From Corticicoccus populi (GTDB taxonomy: Bacteria > Bacillota > Bacilli > Staphylococcales > Salinicoccaceae): 64,000 nt of DNA. Location: contig NZ_JBHUOQ010000001.1 in assembly GCF_042686195.1 (NCBI RefSeq), positions 620,001 to 684,000 on the forward strand, read 5' to 3'. The notes beneath the pieces are model-generated. The model worked only from the letters and a program-made list of their open reading frames with translations. It ran no database searches and was not told where the DNA came from. Positions 1 through 7,554 of this stretch are shown here, piece after piece (the first letter of the stretch is position 1; every line of letters starts with the position of its first letter). Both the position numbers and the translations under genes were made by a program.

Positions 1-269
1 TCCTGCGTAATCAGTATCGGCAGACTCTGAACATCTCTGACCAGAATATTTCTGAGCCGGCTTGTCATGACTTCTTCAGGTTCCTTGCCTGTATAAAAAT
101 ACCCGACTCTCGGACGCGCATCTAAATAGCCGCTCATTGTCAATATCGCAAGATCCGGGCGCAGTGTTGCCCTGGTTAGTGATAATTGCTCAGCAATCTT
201 GCTGCCGGTAATTGGACCGTGCTGTTTAACAATTTTCAATATCTTTTCTTGTCTCGCATTCAGTTCCAT
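1..269 (-). CDS. ccpN: CcpN-type transcriptional repressor (partial, N-terminal part)
   Basis: The first 89 residues are visible; the rest lies beyond the left edge. The N-terminus (MELNARQEKILKIVKQHG) begins a winged helix-turn-helix that includes the stretch TRATLRPDLAILTMSGYLDA, about residues 32-51, followed by ARPRVGYFYTGK. This is the hallmark of CcpN/YqzB, which in Bacillus represses gluconeogenic genes (gapB, pckA) on glycolytic media. The CBS-domain half that senses nucleotides would be off-window. It is transcribed divergently from glyS, as is common in Bacillales. Identification rests on the HTH sequence and the synteny. Confidence 0.88.
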   Translation of the reverse strand, partial: MELNARQEKILKIVKQHGPITGSKIAEQLSLTRATLRPDLAILTMSGYLDARPRVGYFYTGKEPEEVMTSRLRNILVRDVQSLPILITQ

Positions 270-657
270 GGCCTCACTCCCAACATTTATAATTATACCA
301 CTTTCACAACATATGAAAAGCGATTAAATTTTATATAAATTACAAATACAGATACTATCAATTAAAACTATTATTTGCATATTCGAAGTCTCTCAAGGAA
401 CATTTTTCTTTCTGTTTTCATAGTTCAAAGCAGTACATATAGTGTCATTCATATCAAGAATACTGATTAAACATTTCAATGTATTCTTTTATTCTCATAT
501 TAATTCAAGAGAAATTCAAAACCAGCTTCTGAACATCGAGTCCTTTTCAAACGTATTTTAATCATACTTTGATTATTTATTCGATGGCAGGATGAGTTAT
601 TATAGCACTATAGAGGCTGTCATCATAATTTTCTGCCTGAATTGATGATTAAAAAGA

Positions 658-686
658 TTGCACTTAAATTCAATATTTAATATAAT
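658..686 (+). promoter_or_regulatory. candidate sigma-A promoter upstream of glyS
   Basis: TTGCAC (658-663) and TATAAT (681-686) are separated by exactly 17 bp. By sequence this is an excellent vegetative promoter. It would start transcription near 693, immediately before the stem I apical motif of the T-box, leaving no 5' strand for the base of stem I. Either stem I is truncated or the real promoter lies further upstream and this match is a chance result of AT richness. Confidence 0.45.
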
Positions 687-848
687 ACTTTATAAGCGAG
701 TTAAGAATGGTGAGAGCTTAACACATATAATATGGTATAAATAACAATTAATTTATGAATATAAAAGTTGAGTGGACACACTAATTTGGGTGGAACCGCG
801 GGTATATACTCGTCCCAGGGCAGCGATTTTGCTGTCCTGGGATTTTTT
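670..848 (+). promoter_or_regulatory. Glycine T-box riboswitch and attenuator of glyS
   Basis: A canonical T-box bulge sequence (GGGTGGAACCGCGG, 788-801) is followed by a terminator: arms 813-824 and 831-842, loop GATTTT, then six T. Upstream lie the stem I apical motifs AGCGAG (695-700) and GGTGAGAGC (709-717). A short hairpin AGTG-GACA-CACT (771-782) fits stem III. The likely specifier is GGT at 734-736, a glycine codon; most glycine T-boxes use GGC. Uncharged tRNA-Gly would stabilise the antiterminator and allow glyS transcription. The T-box core is certain; the 5' boundary and specifier are inferred. Confidence 0.85.
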
Positions 849-894
849 ATATCATAAAACTAAAAATCAAAATATATTAAAGGAGTCGATTTGT

Positions 895-2271
895 ATGGAT
901 ATGGACAGAATAGTTAATTTAGCAAAAACACGCGGATTTGTATTTCCGGGAAGTGAAATTTACGGCGGTCTTGCAAATACCTGGGATTACGGTCCATTAG
1001 GTGTAGAATTAAAAAATAATGTAAAGCAGGCCTGGTGGAAGAAATTCATTCAGGAATCACCGTATAATGTCGGATTGGATGCTGCGATACTGATGAACCC
1101 TAAAACATGGGAAGCTTCCGGTCATTTAAGCAACTTCAACGACCCGATGATTGACTGTAAGGAATGTAAAAGCCGTCACCGTGCGGATAAACTAATTGAA
1201 GATGTCATCCAGCAGGAAGATGACACATTCGTTGCTGACGGCCTCAGCTTTGATGAGATGAAAAAAATCATTGAAGAACGTGATATTAAGTGTCCGACAT
1301 GCGGTGCACATAACTACACTGAGATTCGTCAATTTAACTTAATGTTTAAAACTTTCCAGGGTGTTACTGAATCTTCAACAAACGAAATTTTCCTGCGTCC
1401 TGAAACAGCACAGGGAATCTTTGTTAACTATAAAAATGCACAGCGTACAATGCGTAAAAAACTGCCTTTTGGTATCGGGCAGGTCGGTAAATCTTTCCGT
1501 AATGAAATTACGCCGGGTAATTTCACTTTCAGAACACGTGAATTCGACCAGATGGAACTTGAATTCTTCTGTAAGCCGGGTACTGAAGTGGAATGGCAGA
1601 AATACTGGAAAGAGTATGCTGAAAAGTGGCTCTTAAACCTCGGTATGAAAGATGAAAATACACGTATGCGTGACCATGATGATGATGAGCTTTCCCACTA
1701 CTCCAACGCAACAACAGATATCGAATATAAATTCCCGTTCGGCTGGGGAGAATTATGGGGAATTGCGAGCCGTACAGACTTCGACCTGCGTCAGCATATG
1801 GAGCATTCCAACGAAGACTTCACATATCATGATCAGGAAACCGGTGAAAAATATGTGCCGTTCTGTATCGAACCTTCACTCGGTCTTGACCGTGTGACAC
1901 TTGCTTTCTTATGTGATGCATTTGAAGAAGAGACAATGGAGAATGGCGATTCACGTACAGTTCTTCGCCTTCACCCTCAGCTTGCACCATTTAAAGCAGC
2001 TGTACTTCCACTTTCTAAAAAATTAAGCGGTGACGCAATTAAAGTGTATGAACAGCTCGCCGGTGAATTCAATATAGAATTTGATGAATCACAATCAATT
2101 GGTAAAAGATACCGCAGACAGGATGAAATCGGTACACCGTTCTGTATCACTTTTGACTTCGACTCACTGGAAGACAAAAAAGTGACTATCCGTGAGCGGG
2201 ACACAATGGAACAGACACGTGTCTCCATTGAAGATGTTAATGACTTCCTGAAAGAGCGTATTAAATTTTAA
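895..2271 (+). CDS. glyS: Glycyl-tRNA synthetase, single-chain (alpha2) type
   Basis: This class II aminoacyl-tRNA synthetase of 458 residues charges tRNA-Gly with glycine. The N-terminus (DRIVNLAKTRGFVFPGSEIY) is typical of the alpha2 family found in Staphylococcaceae, in place of the GlyQ/GlyS pair of Bacillus. Two CxxC pairs (C88/C91, C133/C136) lie in the insertion domain. Motif 2 is around 201-225 (FRNEITPGNFTFRTREFDQ), motif 3 around 325-340 (GLDR), and an anticodon-binding domain forms the C-terminus. ATG 895 is chosen because AGGAG (881-885) lies 9 nt upstream; an ATG two codons later is the alternative. Any longer frame would run through the T-box. Expression is controlled by the upstream T-box. 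Confidence 0.97.
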   Translation: MDMDRIVNLAKTRGFVFPGSEIYGGLANTWDYGPLGVELKNNVKQAWWKKFIQESPYNVGLDAAILMNPKTWEASGHLSNFNDPMIDCKECKSRHRADKLIEDVIQQEDDTFVADGLSFDEMKKIIEERDIKCPTCGAHNYTEIRQFNLMFKTFQGVTESSTNEIFLRPETAQGIFVNYKNAQRTMRKKLPFGIGQVGKSFRNEITPGNFTFRTREFDQMELEFFCKPGTEVEWQKYWKEYAEKWLLNLGMKDENTRMRDHDDDELSHYSNATTDIEYKFPFGWGELWGIASRTDFDLRQHMEHSNEDFTYHDQETGEKYVPFCIEPSLGLDRVTLAFLCDAFEEETMENGDSRTVLRLHPQLAPFKAAVLPLSKKLSGDAIKVYEQLAGEFNIEFDESQSIGKRYRRQDEIGTPFCITFDFDSLEDKKVTIRERDTMEQTRVSIEDVNDFLKERIKF

Positions 2272-2276
2272 TCTGT

Positions 2277-2310
2277 AAAAAGCGACGGAGAAAATGCTCC
2301 GTCGCTTTTT
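2277..2310. terminator. Bidirectional terminator between convergent glyS and serine hydrolase gene
   Basis: Arms AAAAAGCGACGGAG and CTCCGTCGCTTTTT flank a 6-nt loop (AAAATG). T-runs on both strands suit termination in both directions. Confidence 0.9.
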
Positions 2311-2320
2311 ACTTTTTCAA

Positions 2321-3343
2321 CTATATTAATGCTTCAACCTCACCCATTAACTCATGGGCACCTTCTTCATGATTGGAACATACTGTAATGATTTTTTGTG
2401 ACTCTGGATAATACACTTCCCGAAAATTCACGCCCGGATCATATCCCATCTGTATATACTTTAAGGTTCGATTATTTTCGTCGAGCTCCATATAACCACA
2501 GTATCCGTAAAAAATCCGGTCTTCTTCATTCACTATGACACGCGGTTTTAAAAACATTTCAAGAATCTTGTCAGACAACAAAAACCCGTCAAATAATGCC
2601 TTCCAGAATAAAGCTCTGTCAGAAGCAGTTACATAGGCTCCACCGTCCGCACCGCCTTTTACAGGAAGTGAATAAATATTGGACTTCCAATATCCCCCGG
2701 ACAATTCAATATATCCATGTGCTGTATTTTCAGGCAGCCTGTCCATCTCAAAATATCCGGAATGATGCATAGAGGCTTTTTTAAACATAAACGTCTCTAC
2801 ATATTCTGTAAAAGACATTTTTGTCAGTGATTCAACTACAAGACCAAGCAGTATATACCCTGTGTTATTGTATTGAAAGCTGCTGTTCAAATCATTCTGC
2901 ATTTCCATATGCTGAAACATCGGCAAAAAATCCTTTAAGTTTCTAACGAGGTACATTGGATGTTCGACCCATAATTCTTCAAAATCATCCATGATTTCTT
3001 CATTAAAATAATCAGGCACACCTGAAGTATGTGTTAATAAATGATGAATAGTAATTTCCCCGTTAAAATTTGGGAACTCAATATCCAGACAGTCTGAAAT
3101 TTTTGAATCAAAAGTAATTTTGCCTTCATCCACCAGCATGCACACTGCAGCTGCAGTGAAAATTTTGCTGCCGGAGGCAATTGAAAATCGGGTTCCCGTG
3201 TTATTTTTCAATCTTTCTGACTGGTTCCTTTCTCCGTGAGCATCAGTTAATATCGATTTATTATTTTTCGCATAATAGGCTCCGGAAAAATTAAGTTCAT
3301 GCATCTTCTCTGTAATTTTGTTTAATTTCTGCTGCTTATTCAT
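2321..3343 (-). CDS. Serine hydrolase, class C beta-lactamase / DD-peptidase fold
   Basis: A 340-residue member of the beta-lactamase-related family (Pfam Beta-lactamase). The SxxK nucleophile motif is S57-G-S-K60 within FSIASGSK, and the second motif is Y158-N-N160 (QYNNTGY). The HHLLTHTSGVPDYF segment (about 100-114) is typical of the family. A KGGADGG segment occupies the place of the third motif. No signal peptide is visible, so the protein is probably cytoplasmic; the family includes esterases and D-amino-acid peptidases as well as true beta-lactamases. The substrate cannot be told and a resistance role should not be assumed. GGGAGG lies 6-7 nt before the ATG. Confidence 0.8.
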   Translation of the reverse strand: MNKQQKLNKITEKMHELNFSGAYYAKNNKSILTDAHGERNQSERLKNNTGTRFSIASGSKIFTAAAVCMLVDEGKITFDSKISDCLDIEFPNFNGEITIHHLLTHTSGVPDYFNEEIMDDFEELWVEHPMYLVRNLKDFLPMFQHMEMQNDLNSSFQYNNTGYILLGLVVESLTKMSFTEYVETFMFKKASMHHSGYFEMDRLPENTAHGYIELSGGYWKSNIYSLPVKGGADGGAYVTASDRALFWKALFDGFLLSDKILEMFLKPRVIVNEEDRIFYGYCGYMELDENNRTLKYIQMGYDPGVNFREVYYPESQKIITVCSNHEEGAHELMGEVEALI

Positions 3344-3424
3344 TCTGATTCCTCCCGAATATATGATTATAATTTTCAGAGGAAACAGCCTATCTGGTTC
3401 ATACCATATACTTAAACATTGAAA

Positions 3425-3817
3425 TCAGTCCTCCCTGCCTGTTTGATATTTTTCAAAGAGTACAAAGCTGATAAATACTGTACAGATCATCAGAGCAATG
3501 AGAATTTGAATGAACTGCGGTATAGACAAATAAATGATTCCAAGCTCAATCATCAGCCATTTAAACATGGATAGAATCACTGCAAGTATTATTGTAACCG
3601 GAATTACTTTATTTCTTATATTTCTCATTTTTTCCGGATTAGATTGAAATTTCGGGTATAAATAGGATAAAGAAAAACACATTACCGCCATCGCAAAACT
3701 GGTTGTTGAAATTACTGAAGGAAATGTTTCCGATATAAAATGAATGACAAACAGTAAAATAGCTGTCGAGATAAAAAAGACGGCAAAAATAAAATACATT
3801 TTTTGATAAGGTGACAT
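3425..3817 (-). CDS. Small four-helix membrane protein of unknown function
   Basis: A 130-residue, strongly hydrophobic protein with about four transmembrane segments (roughly 9-29, 36-53, 70-88, 100-121) and a short charged tail (EKYQTGRED). Between helices 2 and 3 is a basic loop (NPEKMRNIRNK), placing that loop inside by the positive-inside rule. No family is recognised with confidence. It lies between the serine hydrolase and a TspO-like gene on the same strand, and the gaps suggest separate transcripts. Confidence 0.6.
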   Translation of the reverse strand: MSPYQKMYFIFAVFFISTAILLFVIHFISETFPSVISTTSFAMAVMCFSLSYLYPKFQSNPEKMRNIRNKVIPVTIILAVILSMFKWLMIELGIIYLSIPQFIQILIALMICTVFISFVLFEKYQTGRED

Positions 3818-3947
3818 TTAAGACACTCCTTAATATACAGATGCAGTACAAAATCCATAATGAAAGCGCATACTAGTGTGTCAGTTCTTTATTCCCGGCT
3901 TACAAAGTATTTAAACTCTTTAAGTTACAGTTTGAAAATAAAATAAG

Positions 3948-3975
3948 GGCACCTCCGTAAATTTACGGAGGTACC
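3948..3975 (-). terminator. Terminator downstream of the TspO-like gene
   Basis: A hairpin with 14-nt arms (GGTACCTCCGTAAA / TTTACGGAGGTGCC on the minus strand) is followed by CTTATTTTATTTT. It closes the gene ending at 3992. Confidence 0.85.
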
Positions 3976-3991
3976 TTTCGACAGTCTGTCT

Positions 3992-4723
3992 TCATGATTT
4001 AGAAAGTTTTACTTTCTTCACACCTTCAAATAGTACTAAGACAATCATGACAGCAATGGACAGGATTAAAATAATATCCAGCAGTGGATACATGTTGTCA
4101 TTTTCAATATAAATCCCTGAGTATGTCCATACAATAACCAGCGGATAAAGCCAGTCCCTGAACTGGAATCCAATGTAAACGGTCAGAACTGTAATAAGCA
4201 GTACCGCAAGCAGTGTCCATGAAATTTCAGGTATACCGAGAAACATTTCCTGATTATATGAAACTAAAAGTGTGAATATATTAACTACAGATGCCGCAGT
4301 CACCCACCCGAAGTACACTGAAAACGGTAATCGGTCAAACCAGTGATAATCCTGATTTGATGTTTCAGTGTACATTTTTATCAGTGTAACGAGCAGTAAA
4401 ATAATCACTGCGGAAGATAATAAAATCCAGCCTGCTGTAAATACCAGTATCCACAAACCGTTCAACAAGAAATTAATCAACGGCCAGATGTGTAATCTTT
4501 TTACTGTCACAGCACCTGTCTCAGAAAAAAAGACCTTGATGATCCATATGAATAACAAAATATAAATTAATCCCCATATAGAAAAAGCAAAACCTGCCGG
4601 TTGAATCAGTGCCTGGTTTTCATCAGCCACAATCCCGACATTTACTGCACTCCAATAATTTAAAAATATCATTACAGAAAAACCAATTAAGTAAATTACC
4701 GCCCATTTTCTTTGACTGTTCAT
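3992..4723 (-). CDS. TspO/MBR-related tryptophan-rich sensory membrane protein
   Basis: A polytopic protein of about 243 residues. The segment PAGFAFSIWGLIYILLFIW (near residue 42-60) carries the characteristic tryptophan-rich first-helix pattern of the longer bacterial relatives of TspO. The tail (EGVKKVKLSKS) is basic. Relatives are described as tryptophan-rich sensory proteins; the ligand is unknown and these long forms have not been clearly tied to porphyrin handling. The start is placed at the second of two close ATGs because AAGGAG lies 9 nt upstream of it but only 3 nt from the first (4729). It is monocistronic with its own terminator. Confidence 0.75.
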   Translation of the reverse strand: MNSQRKWAVIYLIGFSVMIFLNYWSAVNVGIVADENQALIQPAGFAFSIWGLIYILLFIWIIKVFFSETGAVTVKRLHIWPLINFLLNGLWILVFTAGWILLSSAVIILLLVTLIKMYTETSNQDYHWFDRLPFSVYFGWVTAASVVNIFTLLVSYNQEMFLGIPEISWTLLAVLLITVLTVYIGFQFRDWLYPLVIVWTYSGIYIENDNMYPLLDIILILSIAVMIVLVLFEGVKKVKLSKS

Positions 4724-4794
4724 CCTCATCTGCTCCTTAAATCATCATTAACACTCATTTCCCTGTTCATGATGATTGAAAACAATTACTAAAA

Positions 4795-4825
4795 AAGAGC
4801 TTCGGACATAATGCCGTAAGCTCTT
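4795..4825 (-). terminator. Terminator of the scrB-scrR operon
   Basis: On the minus strand AAGAGCTTACGGC pairs with GTCCGAAGCTCTT, with one bulge, and is followed by TTTTTT. It lies 19 bp after the scrR stop codon. Confidence 0.85.
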
Positions 4826-4843
4826 CAAATATTATTAACTTGT

Positions 4844-5824
4844 TCAACTCGTTTTACCCTGAAGGAGTTGAACCGGCAGCTGATAATTTGCTTCCAGTTC
4901 AATATCTTTTTTCTCCACACGCTTCAACAGTAAATCAATTAATAAATCAACAAACTGATCAACAGGCTGTGATATTGTAGAGAGGTAAGGATAATAGTTT
5001 TGAATAAACTCACTGCTGTCATATCCAACGACCTTTAATTGATCCGGCACAGAAATTCCAAGGTCAGAAGCTTTATTCAAAACGAGTAATGCAGTCAAAT
5101 CATCAGTACAAAAAATGCCGTCCAGGTTGTTTTTAGACAGAATACTGCTGATTTCTGTCTCTTTTAAAAACGCTGACTGTTCCAAAGGAAATTGATATAC
5201 CAGCGGCTGAAGATGATATGATTTCATCACAGACAGATACCCTTCAAGACGCTCATTTGTCGGAGAATCCGATTCATTCGTGCCTGTAAAAACAGCAATC
5301 CTTCTGCTGCCTCTTTGATAGAGATGTTCCGTCGCGAGAGATCCGCCCTGGAAATTATCACTGGATACAATCGGAATTCCTTTATCCAGATACCTGTCAA
5401 AAGAGATAATTGGAAGGTCAACATTTTGATATTCAGGAATTCCGAGATTATGGGCACCTGCAATGATGCCGTCAACTTTGTTTGCAGCAAGCATTCTTAA
5501 ATATTCCCGTTCCTTCTCCGTATCATTCCCACTGTTGCAGAGGATGACTTTATAGCCCTTATCAAACAGCCTGTGCTCAATTTTAACCGCCAGTTCTCCA
5601 AAAAAAGGATTGGATACACTTGGAAAAATCAAGCCGATCAACTGAGTCCCCTTCCCTTGTAAAGACCGTGCCATTGAATTCGGCTGATAATTCAAATCCT
5701 CCATTGCGCGATGAACTTTTTCAATCGTTTTTTGACTTAAATACCCGTAGTTATTGATGACCCTAGAGACTGTTGTTGGAGAGACCCCTGCTTTTTTAGC
5801 CACATCTGTCAGTTTCACGCTCAT
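4844..5824 (-). CDS. scrR: LacI-family repressor of sucrose utilisation
   Basis: A 326-residue LacI/GalR regulator. The N-terminal HTH (VKLTDVAKKAGVSPTTVSRV) and hinge (about residues 1-58, with PNSMARSLQGK) are followed by a periplasmic-binding-protein-like effector domain (61 to the end). It follows scrB by 23 bp on the same strand and is divergent from the sucrose PTS gene. This is the usual scr arrangement, in which ScrR represses scrA and scrB and is relieved by sucrose-6-phosphate or fructose. The target is probably the operator at 7522-7537. The sucrose specificity comes from the neighbours. Confidence 0.9.
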   Translation of the reverse strand: MSVKLTDVAKKAGVSPTTVSRVINNYGYLSQKTIEKVHRAMEDLNYQPNSMARSLQGKGTQLIGLIFPSVSNPFFGELAVKIEHRLFDKGYKVILCNSGNDTEKEREYLRMLAANKVDGIIAGAHNLGIPEYQNVDLPIISFDRYLDKGIPIVSSDNFQGGSLATEHLYQRGSRRIAVFTGTNESDSPTNERLEGYLSVMKSYHLQPLVYQFPLEQSAFLKETEISSILSKNNLDGIFCTDDLTALLVLNKASDLGISVPDQLKVVGYDSSEFIQNYYPYLSTISQPVDQFVDLLIDLLLKRVEKKDIELEANYQLPVQLLQGKTS

Positions 5825-5847
5825 AAAATCATCCCTTTGTATTCGTC

Positions 5848-7350
5848 TTATTCGTTCATTTTTCTAAGTTCCCATACATTTCCGGAAAACGCACCTTTAA
5901 ATCCTTCAAGAAAAACATGTGTATCATCTGCATTTTCCAGGAAGACTCTGCTGGTCATCACACGGTATCCATCATTGATAAACACTTCACAGACGGAGCG
6001 GTCAACAAATATATGAAGTTTCAGCTTATCTTCCGGTCTGATTTCTGCTGAACGTGTTGTTCCGTATTCCTCGCCAAACGAAATACCCGCCCGGCTCCGA
6101 TCCATAGTAATCGTATGATTGTCTGCATCATATGAAAGTTTTAAACCGCTGCTGTTGGTCTTATCCGCAAAAAGAGTGAGTGTTCCGGACGCCTCTGTAT
6201 CAAGTTCCAATAACAGTTCATAAATATTTTCATCTGCCTTATAGACCAGCTGGTTTTGTTCTTCTGAAATTTTACCGTTTAAATCCGTTTCACTTCGTCT
6301 CAAATCCTTCATTTCCGAAACCGGTGTCTGATATAAGTGATTATCTTGAATTGTCAGCTCTTTAACAATGCTCAGACAGTGAGCCCATTCTTCTTCAAAA
6401 CTCGGATAGTTAATCTCCGGAAGACCGACCCATCCGACACTTAATACTCTTCCGTCAGGTGCATTAAACGCCTGCGTTGCATATAAATCAAAACCTTCAT
6501 CAAGATGAACAAGATCTGATACATCATTAATCTTTGTGTTTTCTCTGTCAAATGAAGAGCCGATAACATAAGTGTTTGGAAATATATTCTGATAGGGTTT
6601 TATATTTTTATCAAGCCCCTGTGGACAGAATAACAGCACAGGCTGTTCATCAATGAACAAGAGGTTCGGACATTCTACCATAAAACCCATTTCTTCTTTT
6701 GTATAATCGAGTTCACCAATACAATGCCAGTTCATCAGGTCGGGACTTTGATAAGTTAAAACCGCACCCTTTTTATCTTCTGTCTGGGCACCTATAATCA
6801 TTAAATACTCATCCTGATACCGGAATACCTGTGGATCACGGAACTCGTGTGTATATCCTGCAGGCGGTTCAGGAATCAGCGGGTCATCAAATTTTTTAAG
6901 CTGCATATCCTGATTCAGCCACGCACCAAGCTGATAGGAATGTCTTTCCCAATGATCATTACGTACATTGCCTGTGTACATGATAAATAGTTTATCATCT
7001 ACAGATAATGCCGAACCGGAATAAGCACCGTGACTGTCATAGTCTGAGTCAGGGAGCAGAACATAATCATTCTGTTTCCAGTCCACCAGGTTTTTGGATG
7101 TCATATGATACCATGATTTCACACCGTGAACAGGACCAAACGGGTATGCCTGATAAAATAAATGCCATTCCCCATTATAATATGAAAACCCGTTCGGGTC
7201 ATTCAAAAGACCTGTTTCAGGCAGTATGTGAAACGCGAGCTTCCACTCTGAATTCTGAATTTCTGAAATCAATTCTCTATGATAACTTTTACTCCATTGA
7301 TTGTATGGTTTGTAAGATAAGCTTCTTGTCCATTCCATAACTTGTCCCAT
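5848..7350 (-). CDS. scrB: Sucrose-6-phosphate hydrolase (GH32)
   Basis: A 500-residue glycoside hydrolase family 32 enzyme that splits sucrose-6-phosphate, delivered by the PTS, into glucose-6-phosphate and fructose in the cytoplasm. The three GH32 signatures are present: LNDPNG with nucleophile D51, FRDP with transition-state D172 (FRDPQVF), and the acid/base E226 in MVECPNLL. The C-terminal half is the beta-sandwich domain. No signal peptide is present. The start at 7350 is preceded by AAAGGAG 11 nt upstream; an in-frame ATG four codons later is possible. It is co-transcribed with scrR. Confidence 0.95.
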   Translation of the reverse strand: MGQVMEWTRSLSYKPYNQWSKSYHRELISEIQNSEWKLAFHILPETGLLNDPNGFSYYNGEWHLFYQAYPFGPVHGVKSWYHMTSKNLVDWKQNDYVLLPDSDYDSHGAYSGSALSVDDKLFIMYTGNVRNDHWERHSYQLGAWLNQDMQLKKFDDPLIPEPPAGYTHEFRDPQVFRYQDEYLMIIGAQTEDKKGAVLTYQSPDLMNWHCIGELDYTKEEMGFMVECPNLLFIDEQPVLLFCPQGLDKNIKPYQNIFPNTYVIGSSFDRENTKINDVSDLVHLDEGFDLYATQAFNAPDGRVLSVGWVGLPEINYPSFEEEWAHCLSIVKELTIQDNHLYQTPVSEMKDLRRSETDLNGKISEEQNQLVYKADENIYELLLELDTEASGTLTLFADKTNSSGLKLSYDADNHTITMDRSRAGISFGEEYGTTRSAEIRPEDKLKLHIFVDRSVCEVFINDGYRVMTSRVFLENADDTHVFLEGFKGAFSGNVWELRKMNE

Positions 7351-7492
7351 TTCTTTTTGAACTCCTTTATTTTTTACAGTATTGATTATTATATCACAAT
7401 ATAATGTGTCTTTATTATGTTAATCGTCAATCATAATAATACCATCATTTTATTAATTTTTTAAGTAATAAGATTAAATTTATGATAAGCGA

Positions 7493-7537
7493 TTGACATA
7501 AAATAGTATTATTTGTATCATTGAGAAAACGATTTCA
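7493..7537 (+). promoter_or_regulatory. scrA promoter with ScrR/CcpA-type operator
   Basis: TTGACA (7493-7498), a 17-bp spacer and TATCAT (7516-7521) form a strong sigma-A promoter. Directly abutting the -10 is TGAGAAAACGATTTCA (7522-7537), a LacI-family operator-like sequence centred on CG. It would cover the transcription start. It also matches the catabolite-responsive element consensus at all but one position, so ScrR, CcpA or both may bind it. Confidence 0.8.
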
Positions 7538-7554
7538 AAAAAGGGGGAATTAAC

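Noticed and set aside
772..894. Upstream extension of the glyS frame
   Set aside because: It would translate through the T-box and its terminator; the start at 895 has a proper RBS and the family N-terminus.
2321..3343. Antibiotic-resistance beta-lactamase
   Set aside because: The fold and SxxK/YxN motifs are shared by esterases and peptidases, there is no signal peptide, and the third motif is atypical; only a serine hydrolase call is supported.
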